From: Anaerococcus vaginalis ATCC 51170
GTDB lineage: Bacteria; Bacillota; Clostridia; Tissierellales; Peptoniphilaceae
Length of the DNA: 64,000 nt
Direction of reading: 5' to 3'
Assembly: GCF_000163295.1 (NCBI RefSeq)
Contig: NZ_GG700527.1
Span: forward strand, 861,192 to 925,191
Part shown: piece by piece, positions 28,791 to 38,523 of the stretch
How positions within the stretch are numbered: the first letter of the stretch is position 1
Layout of the letters: every line of letters begins with the position of its first letter
The notes under the pieces: generated by a model
Told to the model about the DNA's origin: nothing
The model's input: the letters and a program-made list of their open reading frames with translations, nothing else
Database searches by the model: none
Made by a program: the position numbers and the translations under genes

Positions 28791-29413
28791 TACTTATTAA
28801 TTTTTTTATCTTTAATCATTTTTGTTTTAGAAAATTCTTCTCGTTCTCTTTCTTCAATTTGGCTAGAAATTGATTTAATTATAGCCTCATAATTTGGAAT
28901 TTGAACTTTTTCTAATGAATTTACTTTTTTCGATGTCTTTTTTATTTCTGTATCCAAATTTTTAATAGTTGTATCAAGCTCTGCAAGTTTATATACTTTC
29001 TCTTTTAAATCATTCAATGACAAAAGAGCCTCATCAAATAAAGAATTTGTCAAATTTAATGAATACGATAAGTCCAATTTTTTTGAATCAAAATCAATTT
29101 CAAAAATTTTTGTTTGCATAAACTTTTTTTCTTTCAAAGTAATGGATTCATCTAGGGGAACTGATAAGGCTATCGATTTTAACCTATCTTCCCCAGTTGT
29201 CACAATTGCTTTTTTTATATTTTTTTTAACATCTTTAATGCAAGAATTAACAATTTTATTTAATTCATTTCTTTGATTTATTTTTGCATTATATTGACCT
29301 ATCAAAGCTTTTCTTTTTTTATCAAGAATATCATAACCTTCATTTATTAGGCTTAATTGATTTTTTGCCTTCATCAAATTTGCTTTAGTTGGGGCAAATT
29401 TTGTTTCAGTCAT
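28790..29413 (-). CDS. atpD: V/A-type ATPase subunit D (central rotor stalk)
   Basis: A 207-residue subunit forming the rotating central axle with F inside the A3B3 head. The N-terminal motif [15 protein letters not shown] at 6-20 and the paired long helices (about 10-75 and 120-195) are typical. It is the last gene of the operon, overlapping subunit B by 8 nt. The symbol follows the V-type nomenclature (also ntpD); it is not the F-type beta subunit. Confidence 0.94.
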   Translation of the reverse strand: MTETKFAPTKANLMKAKNQLSLINEGYDILDKKRKALIGQYNAKINQRNELNKIVNSCIKDVKKNIKKAIVTTGEDRLKSIALSVPLDESITLKEKKFMQTKIFEIDFDSKKLDLSYSLNLTNSLFDEALLSLNDLKEKVYKLAELDTTIKNLDTEIKKTSKKVNSLEKVQIPNYEAIIKSISSQIEEREREEFSKTKMIKDKKINK

Positions 29414-30779
29414 ATTTAGCTCCCAAATATTTTTCCTTATTTTCCTTGCTTACCCTGTGAATTTCTTCAATTGGTAAAATTTTTAAAATATTCCATCCCA
29501 AATCCAAAGAATCTTCCAAGCTCCTATTTTCATAGGAATCTTGACTTAAAAATCTATTTTCAAAATTTTTACCAAAATCCAAATATTTTTTATCCAATTC
29601 TGATAAGTCATCTTCTCCAACTATTTGAGAAATATTTCTAATTTCTTGAACTTTTGAATAAGATTCGTAAAGCTGATTCATCAAATCATCATGATCACTT
29701 CGTGTAAAGCCTTCTCCAATTCCATCTTTCATAAGTCTTGATAGAGAAGGAAGAATATTTATTGGAGGATAAATTCCCTTTTGATCTAAGCTTCTATCAA
29801 TTACAATTTGTCCTTCTGTAATATATCCAGTTAAATCTGGGATTGGATGAGTAATATCATCGTTTGGCATTGTCAAAATTGGAATTAAAGTTACAGAACC
29901 GTTAACTCCATCAATCATTCCCGCTCTTTCATATAAGCTTGCAAGATCTGAATATAAATATCCAGGATAGCCTTTACGAGAAGGCACTTCTTGTCTAATT
30001 GAAGAAACTTCACGAAGAGCTTCTGCATAAGATGTAATGTCTGTAATTATTACCAAAACGTGTTTATTTTTTTCAAAAGCCAAATATTCAGCAGCTGTAA
30101 GGGCACATTTTGGTGTAATTAATCTTTCCATAATTGGATCATCTGCCAAATTTTCATACATTACTACCTTATCTTTAACTCCTGCTTTGGTAAAAGCATC
30201 TTCAAAAAACATAGCTTCATCTTTTTTAATTCCCATTGCAGCAAAAACAAAACAAAAATCCTCTTCTGTTTTTAATTTTGCTTGCCTTACGATTTGGGCT
30301 GCAATTTCGTTGTGTGGCATTCCTGATCCAGAAAAAATTGGAAGTTTTTGTCCACGAATTAAAGTTGTCAATATATCAATTGATGAAATTCCTGTTTGGA
30401 TAAAGTTTCTTGGATATTCTCTTGCAACAGGATTTAGTGGATTTCCTTCAACAGAATAAAATTTATCAGAATAAATTTCTCCACCATCATCAATAGGTCT
30501 TGCAATCCCATTAAAAGTTCTTCCTAAAATAGATTCGTTTAAGGGAATTTCTAAAGGCTTTTCTTCAAATTCTACAACAATATCATTTAAAGAAAAATCT
30601 TGTGTATTTCCAAAAACTTCTACTGTAACTGTATCATCATCAATTTTTACAACTTGACCAATAAAATTTTCTCCCAAAGTGTTTACTTTTACCACAGCAT
30701 TGTAAGCAATATCTTCTACCTTATCAAGTTCAATAATTGATGCCTCAATTTTTTTGATTTTTGTATATTGCTTTTTCAT
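29406..30779 (-). CDS. atpB: V/A-type ATPase subunit B (non-catalytic head)
   Basis: A 457-residue nucleotide-binding but non-catalytic head subunit. As expected it lacks a true Walker A and has [12 protein letters not shown] in that position near 152-163. [14 protein letters not shown] near 243 and the arginine-finger region [13 protein letters not shown] near 347 are present. It alternates with subunit A in the hexamer. Its ATG overlaps the A stop by 4 nt. Confidence 0.96.
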   Translation of the reverse strand: MKKQYTKIKKIEASIIELDKVEDIAYNAVVKVNTLGENFIGQVVKIDDDTVTVEVFGNTQDFSLNDIVVEFEEKPLEIPLNESILGRTFNGIARPIDDGGEIYSDKFYSVEGNPLNPVAREYPRNFIQTGISSIDILTTLIRGQKLPIFSGSGMPHNEIAAQIVRQAKLKTEEDFCFVFAAMGIKKDEAMFFEDAFTKAGVKDKVVMYENLADDPIMERLITPKCALTAAEYLAFEKNKHVLVIITDITSYAEALREVSSIRQEVPSRKGYPGYLYSDLASLYERAGMIDGVNGSVTLIPILTMPNDDITHPIPDLTGYITEGQIVIDRSLDQKGIYPPINILPSLSRLMKDGIGEGFTRSDHDDLMNQLYESYSKVQEIRNISQIVGEDDLSELDKKYLDFGKNFENRFLSQDSYENRSLEDSLDLGWNILKILPIEEIHRVSKENKEKYLGAKYD

Positions 30780-32521
30780 TTATTACCTTCTTTCACACTT
30801 TGAAAATATGATTGAATATTGTTATTTAGTGTTGCAAATTTTTCAATTTCATCATTTTTAATATCATATTTCATTGAATTAATTTTGGCTATTAATGTTT
30901 TATCGTAAATATTTTTATAAGATATTCCCTCTTCGATTAAATTTTTTGAAATATTAAAATAATTTTCTATAACTTTTAGCATTTGAATTTGCTTATTTAA
31001 TGGAACATATTTATCGGTATCATTAAAGGCATTTTGTTGAAGAAAAGCAATTTTAATCATACTTGCTACATCCAAAAGATTTTTTTGTTTATCTGATAGG
31101 GAATCTTTTCCTACTAGCATTACTATTGATTGTAACTTGTCTTCTTCAGTTAAAATTTCCATCATTTTATTTCTTAGCGAAACTATATCTTCCCCACTAA
31201 TATTTTCATAATAATTTGCCATTTGATTTAGGTAATTTGAATATGAATTTAACCAATTTATAGCAGGATAATGTCTTGAATAAGCAAGATTTTTATCAAG
31301 CCCCAAAAATACATTTACACTTCTTCTAGTGTTTTCTGTTACAGGCTCAGAAAAATCTCCGCCTGTTGGAGAAACTGCTCCAATAAGAGTAACAGAACCA
31401 TGACTTCCATTTAAATTTATAAAATCGCCTGCTCTTTCATAAAATTGCGAAAGTCGTGAGCCAAGATAAGCTGGGTATCCTTCTTCAGCTGGAATTTCTT
31501 CAAGTCTTGCAGAAATTTCTCTTAAAGCCTCTGCCCATCTTGATGTAGAATCTGCCATCAAAGCAACATCATAACCCATATCTCTAAAATATTCAGCCAT
31601 AGTTATTCCTGTGTAAATACTTGCCTCTCTTGCAGCTACTGGCATATTTGAAGTATTTGCAATAAGAATTGTTCGCTCCATTAATCCTCTGCCTGTATTA
31701 GGATCAATAAGATTAGGAAAATCTTCGAGAACTTGAGTCATTTCGTTACCACGTTCTCCACAACCAATATAAATAATTATATCTGCATTAGAATATTGAG
31801 CCAATTGGTGTTGAAGCATAGTCTTTCCTGTTCCAAAACCCCCAGGAATTGCAACTGTTCCTCCCTTTGCAACAGGAAAAAATATATCCAAAACTCTTTG
31901 ACCAGTAAGTAAAAGTTCACTTAAAGGTTTATTTCTTTTAATCGGTCTTTGAACTCTTACAGGCCAATATTGATACAATTTTAAATCTTCAATTTTTTCT
32001 TTAGTTTTAACTTTTACAATTGTATCTTCAATACAATATTTTCCATCATCTAAAACTTCTAGGACTTCTCCATCAAAATTTGACATTAGCCTATGTTCAA
32101 TTATTGGACTTTCATCAATAGTTGCATATATTTGACCTTTTTTTATTTTATCGCCAACTTTTACTTTGATTTTTACATCCCATTTTTTCTTTTCATCAAG
32201 ATTTGAAAGGCCAAGTCCTGATGGAATAAAAGAGCCATGCTTTAAAGCAATTTTATCTAGCGGTCTTTGAATTCCATCAAACATATTTCCAATCATTCCA
32301 GGTCCAAGTCTTACTGATAAGGGTCTGTTTGTTTTTATTATTTCATCATTTATTTTCAAACCTGATGTATCTTCGTAAACTTGAATTATAGCATAATCCC
32401 CATCTATTGAAACAACTTCTCCAATAAGTTTACCTACAGTTACCATCTCTCTTATTTTTAAATCTGACGCATTTCTAGCCTTTATTACAGGACCATTTAT
32501 AGATTTAATTGTTGGAGTCAT
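30776..32521 (-). CDS. atpA: V/A-type ATPase subunit A (catalytic head)
   Basis: A 581-residue catalytic subunit. Walker A GGFGTGKT is at about 227-234. GERGNEM near 255 and the family-specific non-homologous insert at about 110-190 are present. The start at 32521 was preferred to an in-frame ATG at 32551 because GGAGGATAAGA directly precedes it and the protein then begins [11 protein letters not shown], as relatives do. The first 17 nt overlap the end of subunit E. Confidence 0.96.
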   Translation of the reverse strand: MTPTIKSINGPVIKARNASDLKIREMVTVGKLIGEVVSIDGDYAIIQVYEDTSGLKINDEIIKTNRPLSVRLGPGMIGNMFDGIQRPLDKIALKHGSFIPSGLGLSNLDEKKKWDVKIKVKVGDKIKKGQIYATIDESPIIEHRLMSNFDGEVLEVLDDGKYCIEDTIVKVKTKEKIEDLKLYQYWPVRVQRPIKRNKPLSELLLTGQRVLDIFFPVAKGGTVAIPGGFGTGKTMLQHQLAQYSNADIIIYIGCGERGNEMTQVLEDFPNLIDPNTGRGLMERTILIANTSNMPVAAREASIYTGITMAEYFRDMGYDVALMADSTSRWAEALREISARLEEIPAEEGYPAYLGSRLSQFYERAGDFINLNGSHGSVTLIGAVSPTGGDFSEPVTENTRRSVNVFLGLDKNLAYSRHYPAINWLNSYSNYLNQMANYYENISGEDIVSLRNKMMEILTEEDKLQSIVMLVGKDSLSDKQKNLLDVASMIKIAFLQQNAFNDTDKYVPLNKQIQMLKVIENYFNISKNLIEEGISYKNIYDKTLIAKINSMKYDIKNDEIEKFATLNNNIQSYFQSVKEGNK

Positions 32522-33125
32522 TCTTATCCTCCATTTCTTTTTCAAATTCATCAGAAATTATTTTATAAAATTTGCTTCCTATTTCATATTTATAATTATC
32601 TAATTTTTTTTCTAAAGAATAATCATATTGATAAGTAAAATCTTTATTTTTTATAATAAAGCCTCCTATTTTTGAATCATCCATTTCTTCTGTTTTAAAA
32701 TCAAATAATTCTTGGTCAGATTTTTTTACACACAATATCAATTCTTTATCATTTTCAGATAAATTCTTATATATTTCATTTGCCTTTATTGCAAGTTTTT
32801 TCTTATATTCATTAGTATTTGAATAATTTTTTAACTCATCTTTAATTTCTTCAATTAATTCATCAAGCAAAGATTCTTTGAATTTGTTATATGAAGTTTT
32901 TTTATTTTGAGAAATATTTGCAATTTTTTCATTTTTTCTTGCATTGGCAAATTCTTTTCTTTTTTCTATATAAAGTTTATAATTTTTATCTAAGTCATCC
33001 TTAATTTCATTTAAAGTTTTTGAAGAAAAGTCTGTTGAATCATATAATTCTTTTTCGCTTTTTCTTTTTTCATTTGACCAAACCATCTTCCTAAAGCTTG
33101 AAATTTTTGCACTTAAATCTAGCAT
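32505..33125 (-). CDS. atpE: V/A-type ATPase subunit E (peripheral stalk)
   Basis: A 206-residue stator subunit with an N-terminal coiled coil at about 1-95 and a C-terminal globular domain. The domain carries the recognisable IGGFIIKNKDF motif near 153-163, followed by LEKKLDNYKYEIGSKFYKII. E normally pairs in parallel with subunit G to form each peripheral stalk; no separate G gene is found in this operon. It lies 14 nt after F. Confidence 0.85.
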   Translation of the reverse strand: MLDLSAKISSFRKMVWSNEKRKSEKELYDSTDFSSKTLNEIKDDLDKNYKLYIEKRKEFANARKNEKIANISQNKKTSYNKFKESLLDELIEEIKDELKNYSNTNEYKKKLAIKANEIYKNLSENDKELILCVKKSDQELFDFKTEEMDDSKIGGFIIKNKDFTYQYDYSLEKKLDNYKYEIGSKFYKIISDEFEKEMEDKNDSNN

Positions 33126-33139
33126 TTAAGTCTCCTTTA

Positions 33140-33376
33140 CTAATCTAAAACTACTACTAAAGGAGTAGCATTTTCTACCCTATAATTTTCTACCTCATCT
33201 TTTATTTTCTCATAGCAATATTTTGAAAATATAATTAAAGCTAAGTCTTTTTCTTTTGTAAAATCTTTAAAATTATAAGATATTTCTTCTTCATTTTCTA
33301 AAATCAAACCATCAATTCCTCCAAGCCTAAAGCCAAGAAGAAAAGATAAGTCATTTGTAATTACTTTTGCTTTCAT
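33140..33376 (-). CDS. atpF: V/A-type ATPase subunit F (rotor)
   Basis: A 78-residue protein, short for subunit F (about 100), with the Rossmann-like start MKAKVITNDLSFLLGFRLGG, a middle LALIIFSKYCYEKI strand-helix near 47-60 and a final PLVVVLD strand. It lacks the usual C-terminal helix that inserts along D. The ATG at 33376, just after the K stop, was chosen; a TTG three codons upstream is also possible. Neither start has a clear ribosome site, which suggests coupling to K translation. Confidence 0.8.
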   Translation of the reverse strand: MKAKVITNDLSFLLGFRLGGIDGLILENEEEISYNFKDFTKEKDLALIIFSKYCYEKIKDEVENYRVENATPLVVVLD

Positions 33377-33377
33377 T

Positions 33378-33803
33378 TTAAGCAAATAAAATCATTATAG
33401 AAATAATTACACCAAAGATTGCAATACCTTCAGCAAGTCCTACGAAAATTATTGTTCTTCCAAGAATTGATGCATCTTCTGAAATTGCTCCAAGAGCTGC
33501 TGAGCCTACTTGACCTACTGCATATCCTGTTCCTATTGTTGCAAGACCTGTTGATAAGGCTGCCCCAATATATTTCAAGCCACTTGCTGTTTCACTAGCA
33601 CTTCCAGCTGTAGCTGCTTTAACACCATTTGGTAAAACTAAAACCAAAATCATAACCATTATTGGTATAAATGTAGATAAATTTATTTTTAAAGCTTTTC
33701 TTATTTTTTCTTTTGAGCTATCTTCATTATTTTTTAATAGATATAAACCTGAATAAATTGTTATAACAACGCACGCTAATGCTAATATTGAAATTAAAAT
33801 CAT
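33378..33803 (-). CDS. atpK: V/A-type ATPase subunit K (membrane rotor proteolipid)
   Basis: A 141-residue proteolipid with four hydrophobic segments at about 2-23, 44-63, 77-105 and 116-140. The last two form the c-ring hairpin with the ion-carrying E125 in GLAEGIAIFG. Q98 lies in the first helix of the hairpin at the place of the conserved glutamine in sodium-binding rings, but E125 is followed by glycine rather than serine or threonine, so ion choice is unclear. Shine-Dalgarno AAGGAG is good. Confidence 0.92.
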   Translation of the reverse strand: MILISILALACVVITIYSGLYLLKNNEDSSKEKIRKALKINLSTFIPIMVMILVLVLPNGVKAATAGSASETASGLKYIGAALSTGLATIGTGYAVGQVGSAALGAISEDASILGRTIIFVGLAEGIAIFGVIISIMILFA

Positions 33804-33813
33804 TATTTTCTCC

Positions 33814-35229
33814 TTATAATTTACTTATTGGACTAAATTTTTGTCCATCTCCCTTGTAATATTTACTAAACATTTCATAAAATTCTAATCTTAAACCTTG
33901 AATAAATACAATCATTCCTTCAAGTCCTATTATTAAAATATTTCCAAATATTAAAATAATAATTCCTATAATTCCTCCGCCAACAAGCTTACTCATAACT
34001 TCAAATGCCATATATAAACCGACGTGGTTTATAGCAAACGCACCTACTCTTGTAAAAGAAACAAGATTTGAAAATACAGAAAGCAAGGCTTCAATTATAG
34101 AAAATGAACTTTCTATATAATAATCAGCAGAAGATTGATCATATATTGGATTAATACCTAACATTTTTCTAGAAATTGGTTGTTTAAATATCATCAATAT
34201 AATTGATAATACAAGTAAAATTATTGAAAATTTCATTGGCAATGGATTAATTTTTACAATATTTAAAATGATTAAAATAAATGAAATCATCATAATTAAT
34301 CCTGCTATACCTTCTTTTCCAAAAACTCCTTCTTCTAAATCTTTTTGCTTGTGAAGTTTATTATAAATTCCTAAGATATAGGATATAAGAATTAGAATAA
34401 CTCCAAAGGCGACTGAAGCAACTAATACTTTTAAAATATTATCAAATGGTTTAATTAATAATGTTGGTATTAAATCTTCAATTCCAAAAAATGATCCATA
34501 CATTATGCCAAAAAAGCAAGCAGAAAATCCTATTCTTCTTACTAATTGACCAAATATTTTATTTTTCTTTTCTACTAGAAAGCTAGCCAATATAAAAATT
34601 AATCCCTGTCCTAGATCACCAAACATCATTCCATACAAAAGCATATAAGTTATTGCGAAAAATCCTGTCGGATCTATTTCATTGTAGTTTGGTGCTCCAT
34701 ACATATTAACCAAAAACTCAAAGGGCCTAGTTAGTTTATTATTTTTTAATTTAGTTGGTGGGTTTGCTATTGTCTGGCTATTTTTTTTTTGATCTACCAA
34801 ACTGTCTTCATATTTTTCTACAGAATCTTTTACAACTTGTAATTTTGATTCTGGTACCCAACCTGAAAGATAAAAATACTTTCTACCTTTTAACATTTTA
34901 TCTTTTATTTTAGAAGACTTCTTATAAAAATCTATAGTTTTTGGAAGGTTTTTTAATTCATCTATATTATCATTTTTTATTTTTTCAAGATTTTCATTTA
35001 TCTTTTTAAGCTTAATTTTATTTTCTTGGTATTCTTTTTTTATCTCTTCTAAACTTTTATTTTCTGGAATATCCTTATCAATAAAACCCAAAGATGAAAT
35101 TGTTCTATTTACTTCATCTTCAACACTTTTTGGATAAACTAAAAGATAATCTTCATTCCCACTTTCAATAGATTGGTTTATATTATTTTCATTCTTATCT
35201 TTAAATCCTAATTTTTCCAATAATTTCAT
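33814..35229 (-). CDS. V/A-type ATPase subunit I, C-terminal part (split gene)
   Basis: A 471-residue protein equal to the second half of subunit I. It has an N-terminal stretch of about 25 residues without clear family match, then the second half of the distal lobe from about residue 26 (EDYLLVYPKS...RTISSLGF) and the returning coiled coil at about 60-110. The proximal lobe includes YFYLSGWVPE near 119-128 and the PPTKLKNNKL linker near 160. A membrane domain of seven or eight helices runs from about 185, starting MYGAPNYNEIDPTGF, with the channel arginine expected in the VSFTRVGAFA stretch near 395. It has its own AAGGCAGG ribosome site. It lies in the same frame as the preceding gene, 12 nt after its TAG. 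Confidence 0.88.
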   Translation of the reverse strand: MKLLEKLGFKDKNENNINQSIESGNEDYLLVYPKSVEDEVNRTISSLGFIDKDIPENKSLEEIKKEYQENKIKLKKINENLEKIKNDNIDELKNLPKTIDFYKKSSKIKDKMLKGRKYFYLSGWVPESKLQVVKDSVEKYEDSLVDQKKNSQTIANPPTKLKNNKLTRPFEFLVNMYGAPNYNEIDPTGFFAITYMLLYGMMFGDLGQGLIFILASFLVEKKNKIFGQLVRRIGFSACFFGIMYGSFFGIEDLIPTLLIKPFDNILKVLVASVAFGVILILISYILGIYNKLHKQKDLEEGVFGKEGIAGLIMMISFILIILNIVKINPLPMKFSIILLVLSIILMIFKQPISRKMLGINPIYDQSSADYYIESSFSIIEALLSVFSNLVSFTRVGAFAINHVGLYMAFEVMSKLVGGGIIGIIILIFGNILIIGLEGMIVFIQGLRLEFYEMFSKYYKGDGQKFSPISKL

Positions 35230-35241
35230 AAAACCTGCCTT

Positions 35242-36114
35242 CTAGTCAATAATCTTTTCAAAGAATTCTTTTACTAACTTATCTTTCTTTTCATTAAAAA
35301 CTTTTTTACTTTCTAATTTTTGCTCTTCGTAAAATTCTTCTATTTCTTTTTTCTTATAATCCGCTTCTTTTAAAATATCATCATAAATTTTATTGGAATC
35401 ATCCTTAGTTTTTGAATCATAATTTTTGTTTAGTTCAAGACTAACTTTATTAACATTCTCTTTTTCATTTTTTAGTATTACATCAGTATCATTTCTTAAT
35501 TTTGTCGTTTCATCATCTATACTATAAATACTTTTCAAAGCTTCCTTATTAGTTTTTATATTTGGATCATTTTTTTGTAAATGAATAATTAATGACGGTA
35601 TAGATTCGTAATTATTTTTTAATATAAACCTACCGTCTTTACTAACTTCTCCCAATCTATAATTAAAATAATTTAAATTTGTTATTTTATTTATATTTAT
35701 TTCTTCATTTTCAAGTGCTTGTAAGTTATTTATATATTCTTCAAGCTTTTTGTTTTTTTCTTCTAAATCTTTTTTCTTTTCTATATTATCTTCAAGCATT
35801 TTTAGTAAATTTTTAAGTTTTTCATCATTAATTCTTTTTCCATTATCGGAATCTTCTAAATTCAAAAATTCTTTAATATCTTCAAGATTTTTTATAAAAG
35901 TAGAATCTATTTTTTCAAAGCTATCTAGCTCATTAAAGTCCTCTGTTTTATCGATATTTTCTTCGCTAGCTTTTATAGAAAACTCTCTGTTTTGTACTTG
36001 CCTAAAGGCATCAACTTGATCAAATTCATCAATGTTAATTAAATCTTCAAGAAAATCATCTAAATTTTCAAGTTTAGCCATTATATTAACTAAGTGCATT
36101 TTTTCGACAGCCAT
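35242..36114 (-). CDS. V/A-type ATPase subunit I, N-terminal part with G/H-like helical tail
   Basis: A 290-residue protein. Residues 1-48 match the start of subunit I (AVEKMHLVNIMAKLE, then an FRQVQNREF strand). Residues about 100-135 form the outgoing coiled coil, and 145-183 the first half of the distal lobe (LNYFNYRLGEV...SIPSLIIHL). Normal subunit I continues here, but this protein changes to a charged, probably helical segment of about 105 residues. Its end, from about 240, resembles the C-terminal part of stator subunit G/H. The gene ends at TAG; the C-terminal half of subunit I follows in frame after four codons. AGAGGTGAT precedes the ATG. The assignment of residues 1-183 is firm; the G/H resemblance is by eye. 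Confidence 0.75.
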   Translation of the reverse strand: MAVEKMHLVNIMAKLENLDDFLEDLINIDEFDQVDAFRQVQNREFSIKASEENIDKTEDFNELDSFEKIDSTFIKNLEDIKEFLNLEDSDNGKRINDEKLKNLLKMLEDNIEKKKDLEEKNKKLEEYINNLQALENEEININKITNLNYFNYRLGEVSKDGRFILKNNYESIPSLIIHLQKNDPNIKTNKEALKSIYSIDDETTKLRNDTDVILKNEKENVNKVSLELNKNYDSKTKDDSNKIYDDILKEADYKKKEIEEFYEEQKLESKKVFNEKKDKLVKEFFEKIID

Positions 36115-36118
36115 TTTA

Positions 36119-37096
36119 TCACCTCTTTATTATATAATGTTTCTTTTCATCCTTATCAAAAGTTTCATCAAATTCAAGCATACTTATGATATTTTTATTA
36201 GAAATTTCCATCATATCAACTATATAAATTAATTTGAGCAAATCATATTTTGAATTATTTAATCTTTTTGAATTATCACTCAATAAATCTTGCTTTGCTT
36301 TATAGAAATTAGAAGAATTATTAAATAATGAATTATAAGGACTTCCTAATATTTTTTCCTTAACTTTATCTAGACTTAATTTTGATAATTTTTTTAAATC
36401 TTCTGTTTTTAGATATTTGCCTCCTTCAATTAAATAATTAAATATTTCATAATCATTTAAAATAAAGTAGTTTTTTAATCTAAATAACATTTCAATATTA
36501 AAAATATCAATTTCTTTACCTATAAATTCTCTAAGCTCCTTGCCAAGATTTTTTGGAAGTTTTTTAGTTTCTTCTAAAAGGTCTCTATAATAAAATTTAT
36601 TTAATGAATTAGATATTAGAAAAATTATAGAATCTTTTTGCATATTTTCATTTAAAAATGGATAAAGAGTTCTATAATACCTAGTTGACTTAGATTTTTC
36701 CACAAAAGTTTGAAAATCATCGTCTTTTGATACATTTATATTTTGAGAAAATTTTTCTCTTTTTATAATATCTAAACTATCTTTCAAATGCTCATTTAAA
36801 ATCGCCTGAACAATTAATTGAATTAATTGTAGTTCAAATTTTGAAATATATTTTATAAAGAAATTTTTCTCTTCTCCTTTAAGAAATTTCAAAAATGAAT
36901 TTAAATCGTCATATAAGCTATTGGAAAGAAAAATTTCCATATCTTTTTTAGAGTAAATATTAGGTATTTCACTTTTATTTGCTCTAATAATATCTAATTT
37001 TCTTTCCAAACTGTCTTCGTACAATAAATCTCTACAAATTTCTTTACTAGGCAATTTCCCAAGTTTAGCTTTTGCTTTTACTACATAAGCTCTCAT
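36119..37096 (-). CDS. atpC: V/A-type ATPase subunit C (rotor-ring coupler)
   Basis: A 325-residue funnel-shaped subunit that connects the DF rotor axle to the K ring. The family motifs seen are the N-terminal YVVKAKAKLGKL at 4-15, STRYYRTLYPFL near 135-146, and KEIDIFNIEMLFRLKNYF near 195-212. It is the first ATPase gene here, 20 nt after miaB, while in most operons C lies between E and F. AGAAGG lies 4 nt before the ATG. Confidence 0.88.
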   Translation of the reverse strand: MRAYVVKAKAKLGKLPSKEICRDLLYEDSLERKLDIIRANKSEIPNIYSKKDMEIFLSNSLYDDLNSFLKFLKGEEKNFFIKYISKFELQLIQLIVQAILNEHLKDSLDIIKREKFSQNINVSKDDDFQTFVEKSKSTRYYRTLYPFLNENMQKDSIIFLISNSLNKFYYRDLLEETKKLPKNLGKELREFIGKEIDIFNIEMLFRLKNYFILNDYEIFNYLIEGGKYLKTEDLKKLSKLSLDKVKEKILGSPYNSLFNNSSNFYKAKQDLLSDNSKRLNNSKYDLLKLIYIVDMMEISNKNIISMLEFDETFDKDEKKHYIIKR

Positions 37097-37116
37097 AGTG
37101 CCTTCTTTCTTAATAT

Positions 37117-38475
37117 TTAATCTTGGACTAGTTCTCCTGATATTGTAAATGAAGTGTTATCTGTGATTTTTACTTTTACGATTTGCCCTATTAAATTTTT
37201 ATCCGCTTTAACATGAACTAATTTAAAAGTATCTGTCCTGCCTGTTAGAACATTTTTATTATTTTTACTTTCAGATTCTAACAAGACTTCAACAACTTTA
37301 CCTACATATTCTTTATTTTTTTCATTAAATATTGGATAAAGAGTATCCAGTAATCTATCAAACCTATCTTGAACAATTTTATCGTCAATTGGATCCAATT
37401 TAGCAGCTTTTGTTTTTGGTCTTGGAGAATATTTAAAAGTAAAAGCAGTATCAAATCCTACTTTTCTACAAACATCTAAAGTTTCTTGGAAATCTTCTTC
37501 TGTTTCAGTAGGATAACCTACAATAATATCCGTAGAAATTGCAATACCAGGAATCTCTTCTTTTAATTTTCTAGCTTTTTCTAAATATTGCTCTTTATTA
37601 TATTTTCTATTCATATCTTTAAGAACTTTGTCAGAACCTGATTGCATAGGAAGGTGAAAATAATTACATATATTATCATTTTCTTTAATAACTCTAATTA
37701 AATCATCAGATAAGTCTTTTGGATGACTTGTTGTAAATCTTAATCTTTGAAGTCCTTCAATTTTTGCACATTTTTCTAAAAGTTCTGGAAAAGTTACATT
37801 AAAGTCTGATTTGTTTCCATAAGAATTTACATTTTGTCCTAAAAGTGTGATTTCTTTATAGCCATTTTTAACTAAATTTTCAATTTCTTCAATAATGTGA
37901 GATGGTCTTCTACTTTCTTCTCTTCCTCTTGATTGAGGAACTATACAATATGAACAGAAATTATCGCAACCTCTCATTATATTTACATAAGCTTGAAAAT
38001 TATTTTTGCTATTATAATTTACGTAATCATCTTTTACATTATCTTCTGAAACATCAATTACTCTTTCGCCTGTTTCTAAATATTTAAATAATAGATCTGG
38101 CAAAGAATTTATATTTTTAGTTCCAAAAATTATATCAACTTCTTTGTGTTTTTTTTCTATAACTTCTCTAGCAACGCTAGTTTGCATCATACAACCTGAT
38201 ACCGCTATAATTTTTTCAGGATTTTCTTCTTTTAATTTTTTTAAACTTGATACTTGACCATAAAGTTTTAATTCAGCATTCTCTCTTACAAGACAAGTGT
38301 TAAATAAAATAAAATCAGCATCATTTCTATCATCAGTTTTTGTATAACCTAAATCTTCTAATATATACGAAATTCTTTCAGAGTCATGTTCATTCATCTG
38401 ACAACCAAACGTTGTTATATTATATTTTTTATTTACAAAATAATTCTTATATTTTTCATTATTTTTTAATTGCAT
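37117..38475 (-). CDS. miaB: tRNA-2-methylthio-N6-dimethylallyladenosine synthase MiaB
   Basis: A 452-residue radical-SAM methylthiotransferase acting on i6A37 of tRNA. It has an N-terminal UPF0004 domain with cluster cysteines in FGCQM, NTCLV and SGCMM. The radical-SAM CxxxCxxC motif is in RGCDNFCSYC near 169-178, and a C-terminal TRAM domain runs from about 385. It is followed after 20 nt by the V-ATPase genes, and preceded by a terminator hairpin. AAGGAG precedes the ATG. Confidence 0.96.
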   Translation of the reverse strand: MQLKNNEKYKNYFVNKKYNITTFGCQMNEHDSERISYILEDLGYTKTDDRNDADFILFNTCLVRENAELKLYGQVSSLKKLKEENPEKIIAVSGCMMQTSVAREVIEKKHKEVDIIFGTKNINSLPDLLFKYLETGERVIDVSEDNVKDDYVNYNSKNNFQAYVNIMRGCDNFCSYCIVPQSRGREESRRPSHIIEEIENLVKNGYKEITLLGQNVNSYGNKSDFNVTFPELLEKCAKIEGLQRLRFTTSHPKDLSDDLIRVIKENDNICNYFHLPMQSGSDKVLKDMNRKYNKEQYLEKARKLKEEIPGIAISTDIIVGYPTETEEDFQETLDVCRKVGFDTAFTFKYSPRPKTKAAKLDPIDDKIVQDRFDRLLDTLYPIFNEKNKEYVGKVVEVLLESESKNNKNVLTGRTDTFKLVHVKADKNLIGQIVKVKITDNTSFTISGELVQD

Positions 38476-38491
38476 ATATCTCCTTACAGCT

Positions 38492-38523
38492 AAAAAAGAG
38501 ATGATCTAGACCATCTCTTTTTT
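38492..38523 (-). terminator. terminator after ispH-S1, before miaB
   Basis: A 12-bp stem (38492-38503 with 38512-38523) with an 8-nt loop and six or more T residues on both strands. It separates the efp-to-ispH housekeeping run from miaB and the V-ATPase genes. No strong promoter was recognised between it and miaB. Confidence 0.8.

Noticed and set aside
30037-30459. 140-codon plus-strand open frame opposite V-ATPase subunit B
   Set aside because: It mirrors a strongly conserved gene on the other strand, has no ribosome site or family features, and is explained by low stop frequency opposite that gene. The same holds for 25928-26395 opposite nth/HAD and other plus-strand frames.
33377-33385. 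TTG start three codons upstream for subunit F
   Set aside because: It overlaps the K stop, has no better ribosome site, and relatives begin close to the ATG at 33376. It remains possible.
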